A DNA stretch of 64,000 bases from Microvirga guangxiensis (GCF_900102135.1 NZ_FMVJ01000002.1:582242-646241); one strand, 5' to 3'. Positions 8,301 through 17,717 are shown, counted from the stretch's first letter. The notes: generated from the sequence alone by a model not told the origin. Numbers and translations: made by a program.

Positions 8301-8460
8301 TATGAAAACAGGCAGAATGCGACGCAAAACATCATTTTGAGCCCTGTGTTCGCAATGAAATGGGCTTGCGCTGGCTCGGCATTTGAATGTTAGCTTTGAT
8401 CCGGCGGGCGGAAGACTCCACCCGGATAAGATTCAGCTCAAGCTGATCAAGGGAACGACG

Positions 8461-9306
8461 ATGAAGCTATTGAAAACATTAGGATTGAGCCTGCTGGCCT
8501 CCGCCCTCGCCATGGGCGCGGCCTCGGCTCAGGAGAAGACCATTAAGATCGCCACGGAAGGCGCCTACGCTCCCTGGAACTTCACCGGCGCCGGCGGCAA
8601 GCTGGAAGGGTTCGAGATCGATCTGGCCAACGACCTGTGCGTCCGCATGAAGGTGAAGTGCGAGATCGTATCCCAGGACTGGGACGGCATCATCCCCGCC
8701 CTCAATGCCAAGAAGTACGACGCCATCATGGCCGGCATGAACATCACGCCGAAGCGCCTCGAGGCCATTAACTTTTCCCGCCCCTACGCCACCGGCTCCC
8801 ATGGCTGGGGCGTTCTGAAGGATTCTCCGCTGGCCAAACTCGCGGGCCAAGGCAAGCGCATCAACCTCGAAAAAGATGCTGACGCTGCCAAGGCGATGAT
8901 CGAGGAATGGAAGCCACTGCTGAAGGGTAAGACCGTAGGCACGCAGAGCTCGACCGTGAATGGGGCATTCCTCGAGAAGTACCTGAAGGACACGATCACC
9001 ATCCGTGAATACAAGACCACGGAACAGCACGACCTCGACCTCGCTGCGGGCCGCATCGATGCGATCTTCGCGGCGCATTCCTCGCTGAAGGCCTCGACCG
9101 AGAAGCCGGAATTCAAGGACATGCAGATCGTCGGTGGCGCGGTGGACGGCGACGTGCTCGGCCGCGGCGTGGCGGTCGGCCTGCGTAAGGACGATGCCGA
9201 GTTGAAGGGCATGTTCGACAAGGCGATTCAGGCTGCTATCGACGATGGCACCGTGAAGAAGCTCACGGAGAAGTGGTTCAAGATCGACATGGCCCCTCAG
9301 ACCTGA
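8461..9306 (+). CDS. Polar amino acid ABC transporter substrate-binding protein (second, diverged copy)
   Basis: This 281-residue paralogue of the preceding gene starts at ATG 8461 after a GGGAACG ribosome-binding stretch; a longer frame upstream lacks a signal peptide at its start. The signal peptide and the first 90 residues almost match the first copy, but the second-lobe residues have diverged. Ser94 is Asn (AGMNITPKRL) and Asp205, which holds the alpha-amino group of the ligand in LAO-type proteins, is Ala (IFAAHSS). Arg99 is kept. It therefore probably binds a different ligand, perhaps one without a free alpha-amino group, such as an opine or amino-acid derivative. The permease genes follow it directly. 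Confidence 0.92.
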   Translation: MKLLKTLGLSLLASALAMGAASAQEKTIKIATEGAYAPWNFTGAGGKLEGFEIDLANDLCVRMKVKCEIVSQDWDGIIPALNAKKYDAIMAGMNITPKRLEAINFSRPYATGSHGWGVLKDSPLAKLAGQGKRINLEKDADAAKAMIEEWKPLLKGKTVGTQSSTVNGAFLEKYLKDTITIREYKTTEQHDLDLAAGRIDAIFAAHSSLKASTEKPEFKDMQIVGGAVDGDVLGRGVAVGLRKDDAELKGMFDKAIQAAIDDGTVKKLTEKWFKIDMAPQT

Positions 9307-9324
9307 CAAGGGCCCGCAAGGTCG

Positions 9325-9380
9325 GCGCAGACTTGCGCCGAGTGTAAAGATGACGCCTCGCCCCGCGCCTGACGCGGGGC
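9325..9380 (+). promoter_or_regulatory. Stem-loops between binding protein and permease genes
   Basis: Two hairpins without T-tracts lie in the 101-base gap: a 6-bp stem at 9325-9340 and a strong GC-rich 8-bp stem at 9360-9380. Such structures between binding-protein and permease genes commonly limit read-through or protect the upstream mRNA, giving more binding protein than permease. That role is inferred. Confidence 0.5.
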
Positions 9381-9407
9381 GGAGCATATTCAGGAAAGTA
9401 GAAACGC

Positions 9408-10130
9408 GTGCAGCAACTGAGCTATTTCGAACTCATCGGGTTCGGCCCCAATGGATGGGGATGGGCTCTTCTGACGGCGGCGGGCATGACGATTGCCGTC
9501 GCCACCTGTGGTTTCCTCGCAGGGTCCGTAGTCGGAACTTTCGTGGCCTGGGGTAAGATCGGCGGCAATACGCCGGTTCGCTGGCTCGCCGACGGTTACA
9601 CGACCGTCCTGCGCGGTATCCCCGACCTTCTCGTGATTTATCTGTTCTATTTCGGCGGCAGCGCGGCGCTCGGCGCCATCGGCAGCCTGTTCGGCGCCGA
9701 AGGCTTCATCGGCGTTCCGGCTTTTATCACAGGCGCCATGGCCATCGGCATCATCTCCGGCGCCTATCAGGCTGAAGTGTTTCGCGGAGCCTATCAGGTG
9801 GTGAGCCGTGGCGAGCTGGAGGCTGCGCGCTCGGTCGGCATGCATCGCTGGCTGATGTTCCGCCGCATCATCGCACCGCAGGTGCTGCGTTATGCCATTC
9901 CCGGCCTCGGCAATACATGGCAGCTGGTGCTGAAGGAATCTGCGCTGATCTCGGTGACGGGTCTCGTCGAACTTCTACGTCAGTCGCAGGTTGCAGCAGG
10001 CTCGACGCGCCGTCCGTTCGACTTCTACATCACGGCCGCGATCCTTTATCTCCTGATCACCTGGGTTTCGACCTACCTGTTCCAGCGTGCGGAGACACAT
10101 TCGATGCGCGGCATGCGGAGGGCTTCCTGA
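9408..10130 (+). CDS. Amino acid ABC transporter permease (HisQ-like)
   Basis: This 240-residue inner-membrane permease begins with GTG 9408 after an AGGAAAG site. It has about five hydrophobic segments and the EAA-type cytoplasmic loop that contacts the ATPase (GELEAARSVGMHRWLMFRRI, residues 138-157). The MTIAVATCGFLAG start and TTVLRGIPDLLVIYLFYFG segment are typical of HisQ/OccQ-type subunits. It should form a heterodimer with the product of the next gene, whose ATG overlaps its stop codon by one base, to import a polar amino acid or opine bound by one of the two upstream binding proteins. Confidence 0.92.
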   Translation: MQQLSYFELIGFGPNGWGWALLTAAGMTIAVATCGFLAGSVVGTFVAWGKIGGNTPVRWLADGYTTVLRGIPDLLVIYLFYFGGSAALGAIGSLFGAEGFIGVPAFITGAMAIGIISGAYQAEVFRGAYQVVSRGELEAARSVGMHRWLMFRRIIAPQVLRYAIPGLGNTWQLVLKESALISVTGLVELLRQSQVAAGSTRRPFDFYITAAILYLLITWVSTYLFQRAETHSMRGMRRAS

Positions 10131-10855
10131 TGGATTTCGCCTTCATGCAGGAAGCTTTCCTGCGTCTCATTTCCGGTGTTCCACTTACGCTCAATCTGGC
10201 CTTCACGTCGATTGCGTTCGGTGCGATCTTCGCGATGCTGCTTGCGCTCATGCGCATGTCGAACCTCAAGGTCTTCGACTGGCCCGCTCAGGCTTACGTG
10301 TTCGTGTTCCGCGGCACGCCGCTGCTCGTGCAGATCTTCCTGATCTATTACGGTCTCGGCCAGTTTCGTCCGACACTGGATGCCCTGGGATTGTGGGGCT
10401 TCTTCCGCGAGCCGTATTGGTGCGCGGTTCTTGCGCTGACCATGAACACGGCGGCTTACGGCAGCGAGATCATTCGCGGCGGGCTGCAATCGGTTCCTCA
10501 TCATCAGGTTGAAGCAGCACGCGCCTGCGGCATGTCAGGTTTCCTTCTCTTCCGCCGCATCACCTTCCCGATTGCGGTGCGACAGGCCCTCCCCGCCTAC
10601 GGCAGCGAAGTCATCCTGATGGTGAAGGCGACATCGCTTGCCTCCGTCATCACCATGATGGAGGTCACAGGCCTTGCCGCCAAGATGATCTCTCAGACCT
10701 TCCGCGCCATAGAGGTGTTCATCGTGGCCGGAGCGATCTACCTCGTCCTGAACTTCCTCATCACGCGGATCATCATGGCCATCGAATGGTGGCTGTCGCC
10801 TCATCTGCGCCGCCCGCCGGCTATCGAGCCGCGCCTGGAGGCCGCGCATGTCTAA
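10130..10855 (+). CDS. Amino acid ABC transporter permease (HisM-like)
   Basis: This 241-residue second membrane subunit starts at ATG 10130, which overlaps the TGA of the previous gene. It shows multiple membrane segments, the [16 protein letters not shown] segment characteristic of HisM/OccM, and the EAA loop [21 protein letters not shown] longer frame that begins upstream is only read-through into the previous gene. It pairs with the HisQ-like subunit and the ATPase encoded next, whose start lies 8 bases before this gene's end. Confidence 0.92.
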   Translation: MDFAFMQEAFLRLISGVPLTLNLAFTSIAFGAIFAMLLALMRMSNLKVFDWPAQAYVFVFRGTPLLVQIFLIYYGLGQFRPTLDALGLWGFFREPYWCAVLALTMNTAAYGSEIIRGGLQSVPHHQVEAARACGMSGFLLFRRITFPIAVRQALPAYGSEVILMVKATSLASVITMMEVTGLAAKMISQTFRAIEVFIVAGAIYLVLNFLITRIIMAIEWWLSPHLRRPPAIEPRLEAAHV

Positions 10856-11642
10856 CGGAGTTGCATCCTTGTCTTCCCAGACTGTTCCTGCGGTTTCGGT
10901 CGCGAACCTGCGCAAGAGCTTCGGATCCCTCGAAGTTCTCAAAGGCATTTCCCTGAAAGCCAACGAGGGAGATGTGATCTCGATCCTCGGCGCTTCAGGA
11001 TCCGGCAAGTCGACGATGCTTCGCTGCATCAACATGCTTGAGGTGCCCGACGGCGGCGACGTCACCATCGGCGGCGAAACGATCAAGCTGAAGCAAAGCC
11101 GCAAGGGCATGATGCCGGCGGATCAGCGCCAGGTGGACCGCATCCGCTCGCGTGTCGCCATGGTATTCCAGAGCTTCAATCTCTGGTCTCACATGACCAT
11201 TCTGGAGAACGTGATCGAAGCGCCTGTGCATGTGCAGAAGCGCCCGAAGGCGGAATGCATCGCAGAAGCAGAAGAATTGCTTGCGAAGGTCGGGATTGTC
11301 GACAAGCGCAATCAGTATCCTTCACACCTCTCCGGCGGCCAGCAGCAGCGTGCAGCCATTGCACGTGCCCTTGCCATGCGCCCGGATGTGATGCTCTTCG
11401 ACGAACCTACCTCCGCACTCGATCCCGAACTTGTGGGTGAGGTGCTGCGCGTGATGCGCTCGCTCGCTGAAGAAGGCCGCACCATGCTGGTGGTGACGCA
11501 CGAGATGGGCTTTGCCCGCGACGTGTCGAACCGCGTGGTGTTTCTCCATAAGGGCTTGGTGGAAGAAGAGGGGCCGCCAGCCGAGGTGTTTGGCGCTCCG
11601 AAGTCTGAGCGCTTCAAGCAATTCATCTCGAGTCATCGATAA
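10848..11642 (+). CDS. Amino acid ABC transporter ATP-binding protein (HisP-like)
   Basis: This 264-residue ATPase subunit has Walker A ([10 protein letters not shown]), Q-loop (VFQSFNLW), the signature LSGGQQQR, Walker B ([12 protein letters not shown]) and the switch His in [12 protein letters not shown], all intact and in normal order. HisP/OccP-type ATPases energise uptake of histidine, lysine, arginine, octopine or nopaline. The gene overlaps the HisM-like gene by 8 bases, has a GGAG site before ATG 10848 and ends the operon at a strong terminator. Confidence 0.93.
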   Translation: MSNGVASLSSQTVPAVSVANLRKSFGSLEVLKGISLKANEGDVISILGASGSGKSTMLRCINMLEVPDGGDVTIGGETIKLKQSRKGMMPADQRQVDRIRSRVAMVFQSFNLWSHMTILENVIEAPVHVQKRPKAECIAEAEELLAKVGIVDKRNQYPSHLSGGQQQRAAIARALAMRPDVMLFDEPTSALDPELVGEVLRVMRSLAEEGRTMLVVTHEMGFARDVSNRVVFLHKGLVEEEGPPAEVFGAPKSERFKQFISSHR

Positions 11643-11645
11643 AGA

Positions 11646-11675
11646 AAAAGCGCGGTACAAGCCGCGCTTTTTTCT
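11646..11675 (+). terminator. Rho-independent terminator after transporter operon
   Basis: Stem 11646-11656 pairs with 11663-11673 (AAAAAGCGCGG and its complement), followed by a T-rich tail. It also serves the minus-strand membrane protein gene that ends at 11685. Confidence 0.88.
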
Positions 11676-11684
11676 TCTTTGCTG

Positions 11685-12059
11685 TCAATGCCGTTCGATC
11701 CGGCGAGGCGGCACTGCGGATCCGGGCGGATATCCGCCCGCCCCTCCGCGAGGGCCTTGCGAAGGGAAGACCCGCTCCTCTGGACGTGCACGTGGAAGAA
11801 CGAACCCGATCACTGCCGGAACAGCGAGGATCAGCAGGGACACCGCGCCCCACACAAACACGATCGCTCCAAGCCCGAGGCTTCTCAGCACCGCAAGACT
11901 CCATGACAGCCACTCGACGGTCTCGGGGTGGTCGCTCACGATATCTGCGTTACGGACGGCCACATCCCCGAAGATGTCGAGAAGCCCATAGGCTCCCCAG
12001 GCGAACAGCGACCAGAGTACAACTCCGATCCAGGCGAGAATCCAAAGCAGGCGTCTCAT
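11685..12059 (-). CDS. Small two-helix inner-membrane protein, unknown function
   Basis: This 124-residue protein has a hydrophobic N-terminal segment (LLWILAWIGVVLWSLFAWGA) and a second long one around residues 58-88 (GLGAIVFVWGAVSLLILAVP), followed by a basic, Gly/Pro-rich cytoplasmic tail ending PPRRIERH. I do not recognise a named family. It ends beside the ABC operon terminator and starts two bases after the stop of the DUF4112 gene on the same strand, so the two form an operon. A role together with the DUF4112 membrane protein is likely but unknown. Confidence 0.7.
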   Translation of the reverse strand: MRRLLWILAWIGVVLWSLFAWGAYGLLDIFGDVAVRNADIVSDHPETVEWLSWSLAVLRSLGLGAIVFVWGAVSLLILAVPAVIGFVLPRARPEERVFPSQGPRGGAGGYPPGSAVPPRRIERH

Positions 12060-12061
12060 CG

Positions 12062-12499
12062 TCAGCGCTCCCCAACCCGCACGGCCGTCCCATCGATCTC
12101 CTTCGGCCCGCGCTTGGGCGTTCCAAGATGCTCGTGGATGATGCGAAGGTTACGCTCATTGGCCTTGAAGAATACGTCAAAAACGTCACCGGCCAGTGGA
12201 ATGGCGCCGATGGCGGTATCGAAGGCTACATTGCCCACCATTCGGGCGATCTTCCAGCGCGGCAAGCCGAGCTGACGCGCCTCCCAGATGATGTAGCTGG
12301 CGAGAGCAGCCGACACGGCATCACCGATGCCCGGCACAAGGCCGATAACGGCATCAAGACCAATGCGGCGGTTCAGACCAGGGATGAGGAAAGCGCTGTC
12401 CATCAGCTTCGCAAGGAGCGTGATGCGCGCAAGGGAATCCTCCCGGCTTGGGCCGGCAGCCTTGATGGCTTCAAACAGATCGCTACGGACAGCGGGCAT
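12062..12499 (-). CDS. DUF4112 domain-containing membrane protein
   Basis: This 145-residue protein matches the DUF4112 family by its conserved core: LLDS-like start (LAKLMDSAFLIPGLNRRIGLDAVI split over residues 29-52), GLVPGIGDAVSAALASYIIW, the KIARMVGNVAFDTAIGAIP segment and GDVFDVFFKANERNLRIIHEHL. It probably sits in the inner membrane through the two Gly/Ala-rich segments. No biochemical function is known for the family. It is followed directly by the small two-helix membrane protein, forming a two-gene operon. Confidence 0.85.
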   Translation of the reverse strand: MPAVRSDLFEAIKAAGPSREDSLARITLLAKLMDSAFLIPGLNRRIGLDAVIGLVPGIGDAVSAALASYIIWEARQLGLPRWKIARMVGNVAFDTAIGAIPLAGDVFDVFFKANERNLRIIHEHLGTPKRGPKEIDGTAVRVGER

Positions 12500-12830
12500 T
12501 CCAGTCTCCAGATGCCGATGTTACGGCTCACAACATGATATGTGTATCACCGGAAGTGGCTACAAGACCTGAAGAATTGTTACATATAACATTAGAGTAT
12601 AAAAATTTTTACAGGCTAAAACTCTTACAAAATAAGGCTTCCAGATCTGTTAACCCTTTTGAATTAGCGTTTTCGCCTGCAATGCCCTTGCCTCTACTAG
12701 GCAGCAGCTTAGCTACTTGCACCTAAGCGGTAAACGCAACTGCCGGTTTACTGGCCAATAACAATATTGCCGTCGGGAGGACCATCCACGCGGCTTTCCT
12801 CATGTGGGGGCTCAGAACGGGGAGAACCCG
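12500..12830. other. AT-rich intergenic region
   Basis: The 331 bases between the DUF4112 operon (leftward) and the peptidase gene (rightward) are notably AT-rich at about 12536-12720, unlike the flanking genes. They must contain both divergent promoters. No gene or intrinsic terminator is evident. Confidence 0.4.
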
Positions 12831-13502
12831 ATGAGCACCGAATTGAAAGTTCGTCGCGCACCTTGGCTCGCCTTCTTGACCAGCGCTTGTCTTGCGGGCC
12901 TGTCAGCTGCCACGGCCAATGCACAAAGCCCGAATACCGAACCTGCAGGAATCGTGATCCCGATCCCGGTTTCCCATGCGAATGCCTCGCCCCCTCTCGA
13001 TCCTCTTCCGAGAACACGCGCTAGAACCAAGGCTCCTCCCAGAGTTCATTCGAAGGCCCCTCCCAAGGTGGAGTACAGCAGCCTTCCCTCCAATGACCGG
13101 ATTACCGATCCGGTCACGACCGGCAGCCTGCCCGACGCGAGCGCCCTCGGAACGAAAACCCTTTCGGGTTTCGCTTCCCTGGTTGCGAAAGGCGCTATCA
13201 CCTTGCGTGCCAGCGCGCCGACCAACTGCCTGCCAGGCAACCTGCGGGAAGTGGTCGCAGATGTCGCCAGTAGGTTCGGCGCCGTCAGCGTCGAGTCCAC
13301 GCATCGAAGCTCAGGCCGCAACTGGCGCGCAGGAGGCGCTCGTCGCTCTCTGCATCTGTCGTGCCGCGCCATCGATTTCAGGGTCAAAGCCCGCGCGCGC
13401 GGCGTCATGGCCTATCTTCGTGGCCGCCCCGAAGTCGGCGGTCTCAAGATCTATCGGAACGGCATCATTCATATCGATAACGGCGAACGCCGGTCCTGGT
13501 AA
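12831..13502 (+). CDS. Exported peptidase M15-type (DUF882/YcbK-like) protein
   Basis: This 223-residue protein starts at ATG 12831 after a GGGGAGAA site. A signal peptide (cleavage near ATANAQ) is followed by a Pro-rich low-complexity linker (about residues 35-75) and a C-terminal M15A-like domain. Zinc-site features are S-x-H-x6-D (SLHLSCRAIDFRV; the usual Gly is Cys here) and the late IHIDNG His. The NCLPGNLREVVADVASRFG segment matches the helix preceding the active site in YcbK/DUF882 proteins. Relatives are murein D-Ala-D-Ala carboxypeptidases or endopeptidases in the periplasm. Activity is inferred. Confidence 0.78.
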   Translation: MSTELKVRRAPWLAFLTSACLAGLSAATANAQSPNTEPAGIVIPIPVSHANASPPLDPLPRTRARTKAPPRVHSKAPPKVEYSSLPSNDRITDPVTTGSLPDASALGTKTLSGFASLVAKGAITLRASAPTNCLPGNLREVVADVASRFGAVSVESTHRSSGRNWRAGGARRSLHLSCRAIDFRVKARARGVMAYLRGRPEVGGLKIYRNGIIHIDNGERRSW

Positions 13503-13617
13503 ATCCATCTCCCCAAGCAGGCGAGACGCAATGCCGATGCTACCCATGCTTCACAGGCTGCTCTCGTCTGCTTTCGTAGGGCTGGAGGCTCCGGCTCAGG
13601 TGTAAGACAATCGGCCG

Positions 13618-14493
13618 ATGTTCGAGCACTTCACACACCGCCTCGTTGAAACTTCAGAAGCCAACATCAATCTTCGTTATGGCGGCAGCGGCCCGCCTGT
13701 CCTGCTGCTGCATGGACACCCGCAAACCCATGTCATGTGGCACCGGGTGGCTCCGCGTCTCGCAGATGAGTACACGGTCGTTTGCGCGGATCTGCGTGGT
13801 TATGGCGACAGTTCCAAGCCACCGACGGCCTCCGACCACGAGCCCTATTCTAAGCGCGCCATGGCGCGGGATATGGTCGAAGCGATGCAGGATCTCGGCT
13901 TGGACCGCTTTGCCGTTGTAGGGCATGATCGCGGCGGGCGATGCGCCTATCGCATGGCGCTCGATCATCCAGATTGCATCGCTGCTCTCTCCGTGCTCGA
14001 CATCCTACCGACCTACGAGCACTTCACGCGCACCGATATGGCCTTCGCCATGGGCTACTGGCACTGGTTTTTCCTCGCGCAGCCGCACCCCATTCCAGAA
14101 ACCTTGATTTCCGCCGATCCGGACACGTTCTATCTGCGGCGCGGGCGGACCATGTTCGAACCGCAAGCCTTGGCGGAGTATAAGCGATGTTACTCCAACC
14201 CCATCACAATCAACGCCATGTGCGAAGATTACAGGGCGGGTGCGACAATCGATATGAAGCTGGACGAAGCGGACAAGTTCGCGGGACGGCGCATCGCTTG
14301 TCCTGTGCAAGCGATCTGGGGCTTAAAGAATGGCTTGGAACGCTGGTACGATGTTCTGGCCGTCTGGCGCGAATGGGCGGATCATGTTGAAGGGCATGGC
14401 ATCGATTGCGGCCATTACCTTGCCGAGGAAGCGCCGGACGAAACGCTCGCCGCGCTGAAAAGCTTCCTTCAGAGAACGCTCAAGACCCGTTAA
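13618..14493 (+). CDS. Alpha/beta hydrolase, fluoroacetate (haloacetate) dehalogenase-like
   Basis: This 291-residue alpha/beta-hydrolase has the features of fluoroacetate dehalogenases. The nucleophile is an Asp, at position 104 in GHDRGGR, with Arg105 and Arg108 to bind the carboxylate. Asp128 lies in SVLDIL, and His149-Trp150 in GYWHW are the residues that hold the halide in the characterised Burkholderia FA1 enzyme; these five positions carry the same numbers there. The catalytic His is in CGHYLAEE near residue 266. The family splits C-F or C-Cl bonds in haloacetates; related enzymes without that activity exist. The gene stands alone and its stop overlaps that of the convergent methyltransferase. 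Confidence 0.85.
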   Translation: MFEHFTHRLVETSEANINLRYGGSGPPVLLLHGHPQTHVMWHRVAPRLADEYTVVCADLRGYGDSSKPPTASDHEPYSKRAMARDMVEAMQDLGLDRFAVVGHDRGGRCAYRMALDHPDCIAALSVLDILPTYEHFTRTDMAFAMGYWHWFFLAQPHPIPETLISADPDTFYLRRGRTMFEPQALAEYKRCYSNPITINAMCEDYRAGATIDMKLDEADKFAGRRIACPVQAIWGLKNGLERWYDVLAVWREWADHVEGHGIDCGHYLAEEAPDETLAALKSFLQRTLKTR

Positions 14494-15233
14494 AGCCGCC
14501 CGATCCGCAGCGACAGGGGGAAGCGAATGTTGCGCCGCTGCTGCGGATCTCCCCATAGGCTCCGCAGATTTCGCCCGAACTGCTCGATCGGTTGGCGTCC
14601 CTCTGCCTTCTCAAGGCCACGCACCGCCGACCATGTATCCACATAGCCGATGAGATCGGATGCCTGCCACTGCACTTCGATGGCAAGAGGTGGAGCAGGC
14701 CATTCCTCCAAGGGAAAATCGAAGGAGCGGTAGCCCTCCTCCACATGACGGCGCTCCGGCGGCCAGTAAGGTCCCACCACGTTCTTGTAGAAGCTCTCGA
14801 TGAGCGGCTGAACATCTTGATCCGCCTGGATCACACCATAGGTGATGAGCGCCAGAACCGCTCCGGGTTTTCCGACACGACGAACTTCTGCATAGAATGC
14901 ATCGAGATCGAACCAATGCGCTGCTTGCGCTGCCGTGATCAGATCGACGGAAGCATCGGCAAGCCCGCTCGTCTCGGCAGGTGCAACCCGATACTCCACA
15001 CGGTCATGGGCTTGCGCCTTCTCGATCTGCTGCGCGCTGGCATCGGTGGCGATCACATGCCTGAAACGCTCGGCCAATAGCACCGAGAGCTGCCCGGTGC
15101 CGCAGCCGACATCCAGAGCAACGTCTGTCCGTCGGCACATGTCAGCGAGGTACTCGATGAGTGCGCGCGGGTAAGTCGGGCGATGGGCCGCGTAGTCTCC
15201 CGACTTTTCCGAGAAGTGATCCTTGAACGACAT
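14490..15233 (-). CDS. Class I SAM-dependent methyltransferase
   Basis: This 247-residue protein has a Rossmann methyltransferase fold with the SAM-binding motif I VALDVGCGTGQLSVLLAE (residues 38-55), the acidic end of strand 2 (IATDAS) and motif II/III segments (VDLITAAQAAHWFDLDAFYA). It resembles the methyltransferase type 11 group that includes TrmB-unrelated trans-aconitate-like enzymes. The substrate is unknown. ATG 15233 directly follows the TAG stop of pxpA, which points to translational coupling in a pncB-pxpA-methyltransferase operon. Confidence 0.85.
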   Translation of the reverse strand: MSFKDHFSEKSGDYAAHRPTYPRALIEYLADMCRRTDVALDVGCGTGQLSVLLAERFRHVIATDASAQQIEKAQAHDRVEYRVAPAETSGLADASVDLITAAQAAHWFDLDAFYAEVRRVGKPGAVLALITYGVIQADQDVQPLIESFYKNVVGPYWPPERRHVEEGYRSFDFPLEEWPAPPLAIEVQWQASDLIGYVDTWSAVRGLEKAEGRQPIEQFGRNLRSLWGDPQQRRNIRFPLSLRIGRL

Positions 15234-15998
15234 CTAGCTTCCGGAGAATGGCGCTATAGTCACGCCGTTTGCCTCGAGCTTCGCCCGTACGGTCCGCGCC
15301 ATGACGACCGCGCTCGGTTCATCGCCATGAACGCAGATCGTATCGATCTCGATAGGAATGCGCTTTCCCGACGTAGTGATGACCGCTCTATCCTGAATGG
15401 TGCGCAGAACGCGCTCGGCCGCTGCATCGGCATCGTGCAGTACGGAGCCGGGTTTTTTGCGGGACGTCAGCGTACCGTCGTCCTCATAGGTGCGGTCGGC
15501 GAAGAACTCCCGCGCAACCGGAATGCCGATCTGTTCCGATGCCTTCTCCATCAGGAGCCCCGGCATGCACACGTTGACGAGGCTTGAATCGACACCCTTG
15601 ATGGCGCGCGCGATGGCAAGCGCAAGATCCTCGTCCTCGTTTGCCATGTTATTGAGAGAGCCGTGCGCCTTCACATAAGTAACTTTGTGTCCGGCTAACG
15701 CTGCAACCGCCTGCATGGCGCCAATCTGGTAGGCCACCATTCGCTCGATCTCAGCGGGAGAATCGCCGCGGATCACGCGTCTTCCGAAACCATGCAGATC
15801 ATTGAAGCCCGGATGCGCGCCAACCGCCACACCCTTGCGTTTGGCGATCTCCGCTGTGCGGAACATGATGGATGGATCGCCGGCATGGAAGCCGCATGCC
15901 ACATTTGCCGAAGAGACGATGTCGAGCATCGCCTCATCATCGCCCATGCGCCATGGTCCGTAGCCTTCGCCCATATCGCAGTTGAGATCGACTTTCAT
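15234..15998 (-). CDS. pxpA: 5-oxoprolinase subunit A (LamB/YcsF family)
   Basis: This LamB/YcsF family protein of about 254 residues starts with the hallmark [16 protein letters not shown] and contains [30 protein letters not shown] and the [10 protein letters not shown]-terminal motif. PxpA works with PxpB and PxpC in ATP-dependent opening of 5-oxoproline to glutamate. No pxpB or pxpC is in this window. A GTG at 16007 would overlap the pncB stop (GTGA) and add three residues; I prefer ATG 15998 because it fits the family start and a GAGGA site is close. It is the middle gene of the pncB operon. Confidence 0.9.
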   Translation of the reverse strand: MKVDLNCDMGEGYGPWRMGDDEAMLDIVSSANVACGFHAGDPSIMFRTAEIAKRKGVAVGAHPGFNDLHGFGRRVIRGDSPAEIERMVAYQIGAMQAVAALAGHKVTYVKAHGSLNNMANEDEDLALAIARAIKGVDSSLVNVCMPGLLMEKASEQIGIPVAREFFADRTYEDDGTLTSRKKPGSVLHDADAAAERVLRTIQDRAVITTSGKRIPIEIDTICVHGDEPSAVVMARTVRAKLEANGVTIAPFSGS

Positions 15999-16003
15999 TG
16001 TCC

Positions 16004-17296
16004 TCACACCAGAACCGGTTGTGCTGTTTGCGCGCCCACGTGGAACACGCGCTTATAACGCTCAATCTGATCGTCCGGCCCCAGGGCTTTCGTTGGATTG
16101 TCCGAGAGCTTCACGGTCGGATGATCGTTTGCCGAAATCACTTTGCACACGATGGAGATGGGATCGAGCCCGCCATCGGCGACAAGTCCGCGGAAATCGT
16201 TCGTCAGCAAAGTGCCCCAACCATAACCGATGCGCATGCGCCCGCGGAAATGGTGGTGAATGCGTTCGATCACATTCACATCGAGGCCATCGGAGAAGAT
16301 TGCGAGCTTCTCGCTCGGGTTTTGTCCCCGCTGCCGCCACCATTCGATTGCCTCTTCGCCACCCTCGATGGGGTCCTTGGAGTCGATGCGGATACCGGTC
16401 CAGGATGAAACCCAATCGGGTGCATTCTGCAGGAAATTCGTGGTGCCGTACGTATCGGGCAGGATGATCCGCAGGTTGCCTTCGTAATCTTCCTGCCAAT
16501 CGGCCAGCACGCGATAGGGAGACTTCGCAAGCTCCTCATCGCTTTCGGTCAGCGCTGCATAAACCATGGGAAGCTCGTGGGCATTGGTGCCGACGGCCTC
16601 CACCTCGCGGCGCATGGCGATGAGGCAGTTTGACGTGCCAAGGAAGGCAGGGCCGAGACCTTCGATCATCGCCTGAACGCACCAGTCCTGCCACAGGAAG
16701 CCATGACGACGGCGTGTGCCGAAGTCCGAGATCGACAGGTCCGGCAGCTTCTTCAGGCTCTCGATCTTTTCCCAAACCCGTGTCATGGCGCGGGCATAGA
16801 GCACCTGCAGCTCGAACTTGCCCATGCCTCTCAAGACCCCGCGCGAGCGCAGCTCGTTGAGGATGGCGAGCGCGGGGATCTCCCACATGGTGGTTTCGAT
16901 CCATGGCCCATGAAAGGTCAGCACGTACTGGCCGTCTTCCTTCTCCAAAAGATATTCCGGGAAGCGGAAGGTCTCGAGCCAATCCATGAATTCCGGCGAG
17001 AACATCTGCCGCTTGCCATAGAACGTGTTGCCGCGAAGCCAGGTGGATTCGCCACGGGTCAAGGACAGGCTGCGCACATGGTCGAGCTGCTCGCGCAATT
17101 CACCCGCATCGATGATGTCGGCAAGGCGAATTCGAGTGCTGCGGTTATGGATTCCGAAGGTGACCTGGACATCCCGATGACGGCGAAAGATCGTTTGCGC
17201 CATCAGAAGCTTGTAGAAGTCCGTATCCAGGACCGACCGAACGATCGGATCGATTTTCCAGGTGTGGTTATAGACCCGGGTCGCGATGTCCACCAT
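16004..17296 (-). CDS. pncB: Nicotinate phosphoribosyltransferase
   Basis: This 430-residue protein has the PncB layout: [19 protein letters not shown] near the N-terminus, [15 protein letters not shown] around residue 205 (phosphoribosyl-binding Arg residues), [12 protein letters not shown], and [19 protein letters not shown] followed by [12 protein letters not shown] near the C-terminus. It makes nicotinate mononucleotide from nicotinate and PRPP in the Preiss-Handler NAD salvage path. The regulatory His in SAHEL-like contexts appears as [15 protein letters not shown]. It is the first gene of an operon with pxpA and the methyltransferase. Confidence 0.95.
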   Translation of the reverse strand: MVDIATRVYNHTWKIDPIVRSVLDTDFYKLLMAQTIFRRHRDVQVTFGIHNRSTRIRLADIIDAGELREQLDHVRSLSLTRGESTWLRGNTFYGKRQMFSPEFMDWLETFRFPEYLLEKEDGQYVLTFHGPWIETTMWEIPALAILNELRSRGVLRGMGKFELQVLYARAMTRVWEKIESLKKLPDLSISDFGTRRRHGFLWQDWCVQAMIEGLGPAFLGTSNCLIAMRREVEAVGTNAHELPMVYAALTESDEELAKSPYRVLADWQEDYEGNLRIILPDTYGTTNFLQNAPDWVSSWTGIRIDSKDPIEGGEEAIEWWRQRGQNPSEKLAIFSDGLDVNVIERIHHHFRGRMRIGYGWGTLLTNDFRGLVADGGLDPISIVCKVISANDHPTVKLSDNPTKALGPDDQIERYKRVFHVGAQTAQPVLV

Positions 17297-17387
17297 CGCC
17301 TGCTCCTAGCCGTTTCAGGAGGCAGGACAATAGCGAAGGCTGGAAGCTGGCGAAAGAGCGCTTGGCTCATACCTCCTTTGTTTGCCC

Positions 17388-17717
17388 TCACGGGGGCAGC
17401 ACATCGACCTCAATCGACGAGTAATAGGCCGCGATATCGGCCATATCCTGTTCCGAGAGGTCTTTTGCGACAATGTTCATGCTCTCGTTCTGGCGGGCAC
17501 CGGATTTGTAATCGGCCAACGCTTTAACGAGGTACCCTTCGATCTGTCCTGCCAGATTCGGAGCTTCCGGGTTCTTCGAGAGGCCATCCAACCCATGGCA
17601 GGCCTGGCATGTGGTGATCTTCTGGCGCCCTGCCCTGGCGTCAGCGGCATATCCGGAGACAGGCAGGAGACTCGTCGAGAGAGCCCCGAACAACATCAGG
17701 GCGTCGGTCTTCTTCAT
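17388..17717 (-). CDS. Class I c-type cytochrome
   Basis: This 109-residue periplasmic cytochrome has a signal peptide (cleavage after VSGYAA), one haem motif CQACH at about residues 37-41, and a distal Met in NESMNIVAKDLSEQD, followed by the C-terminal helix DMADIAAYYSS. It resembles the small cytochrome c4/c553-type domains that accept electrons from periplasmic quinoprotein dehydrogenases. It sits 57 bases downstream of the broken PQQ-type dehydrogenase gene in the same direction, so it was probably that enzyme's electron acceptor. A GC-rich hairpin lies in the gap at 17741-17762. Confidence 0.9.
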   Translation of the reverse strand: MKKTDALMLFGALSTSLLPVSGYAADARAGRQKITTCQACHGLDGLSKNPEAPNLAGQIEGYLVKALADYKSGARQNESMNIVAKDLSEQDMADIAAYYSSIEVDVLPP

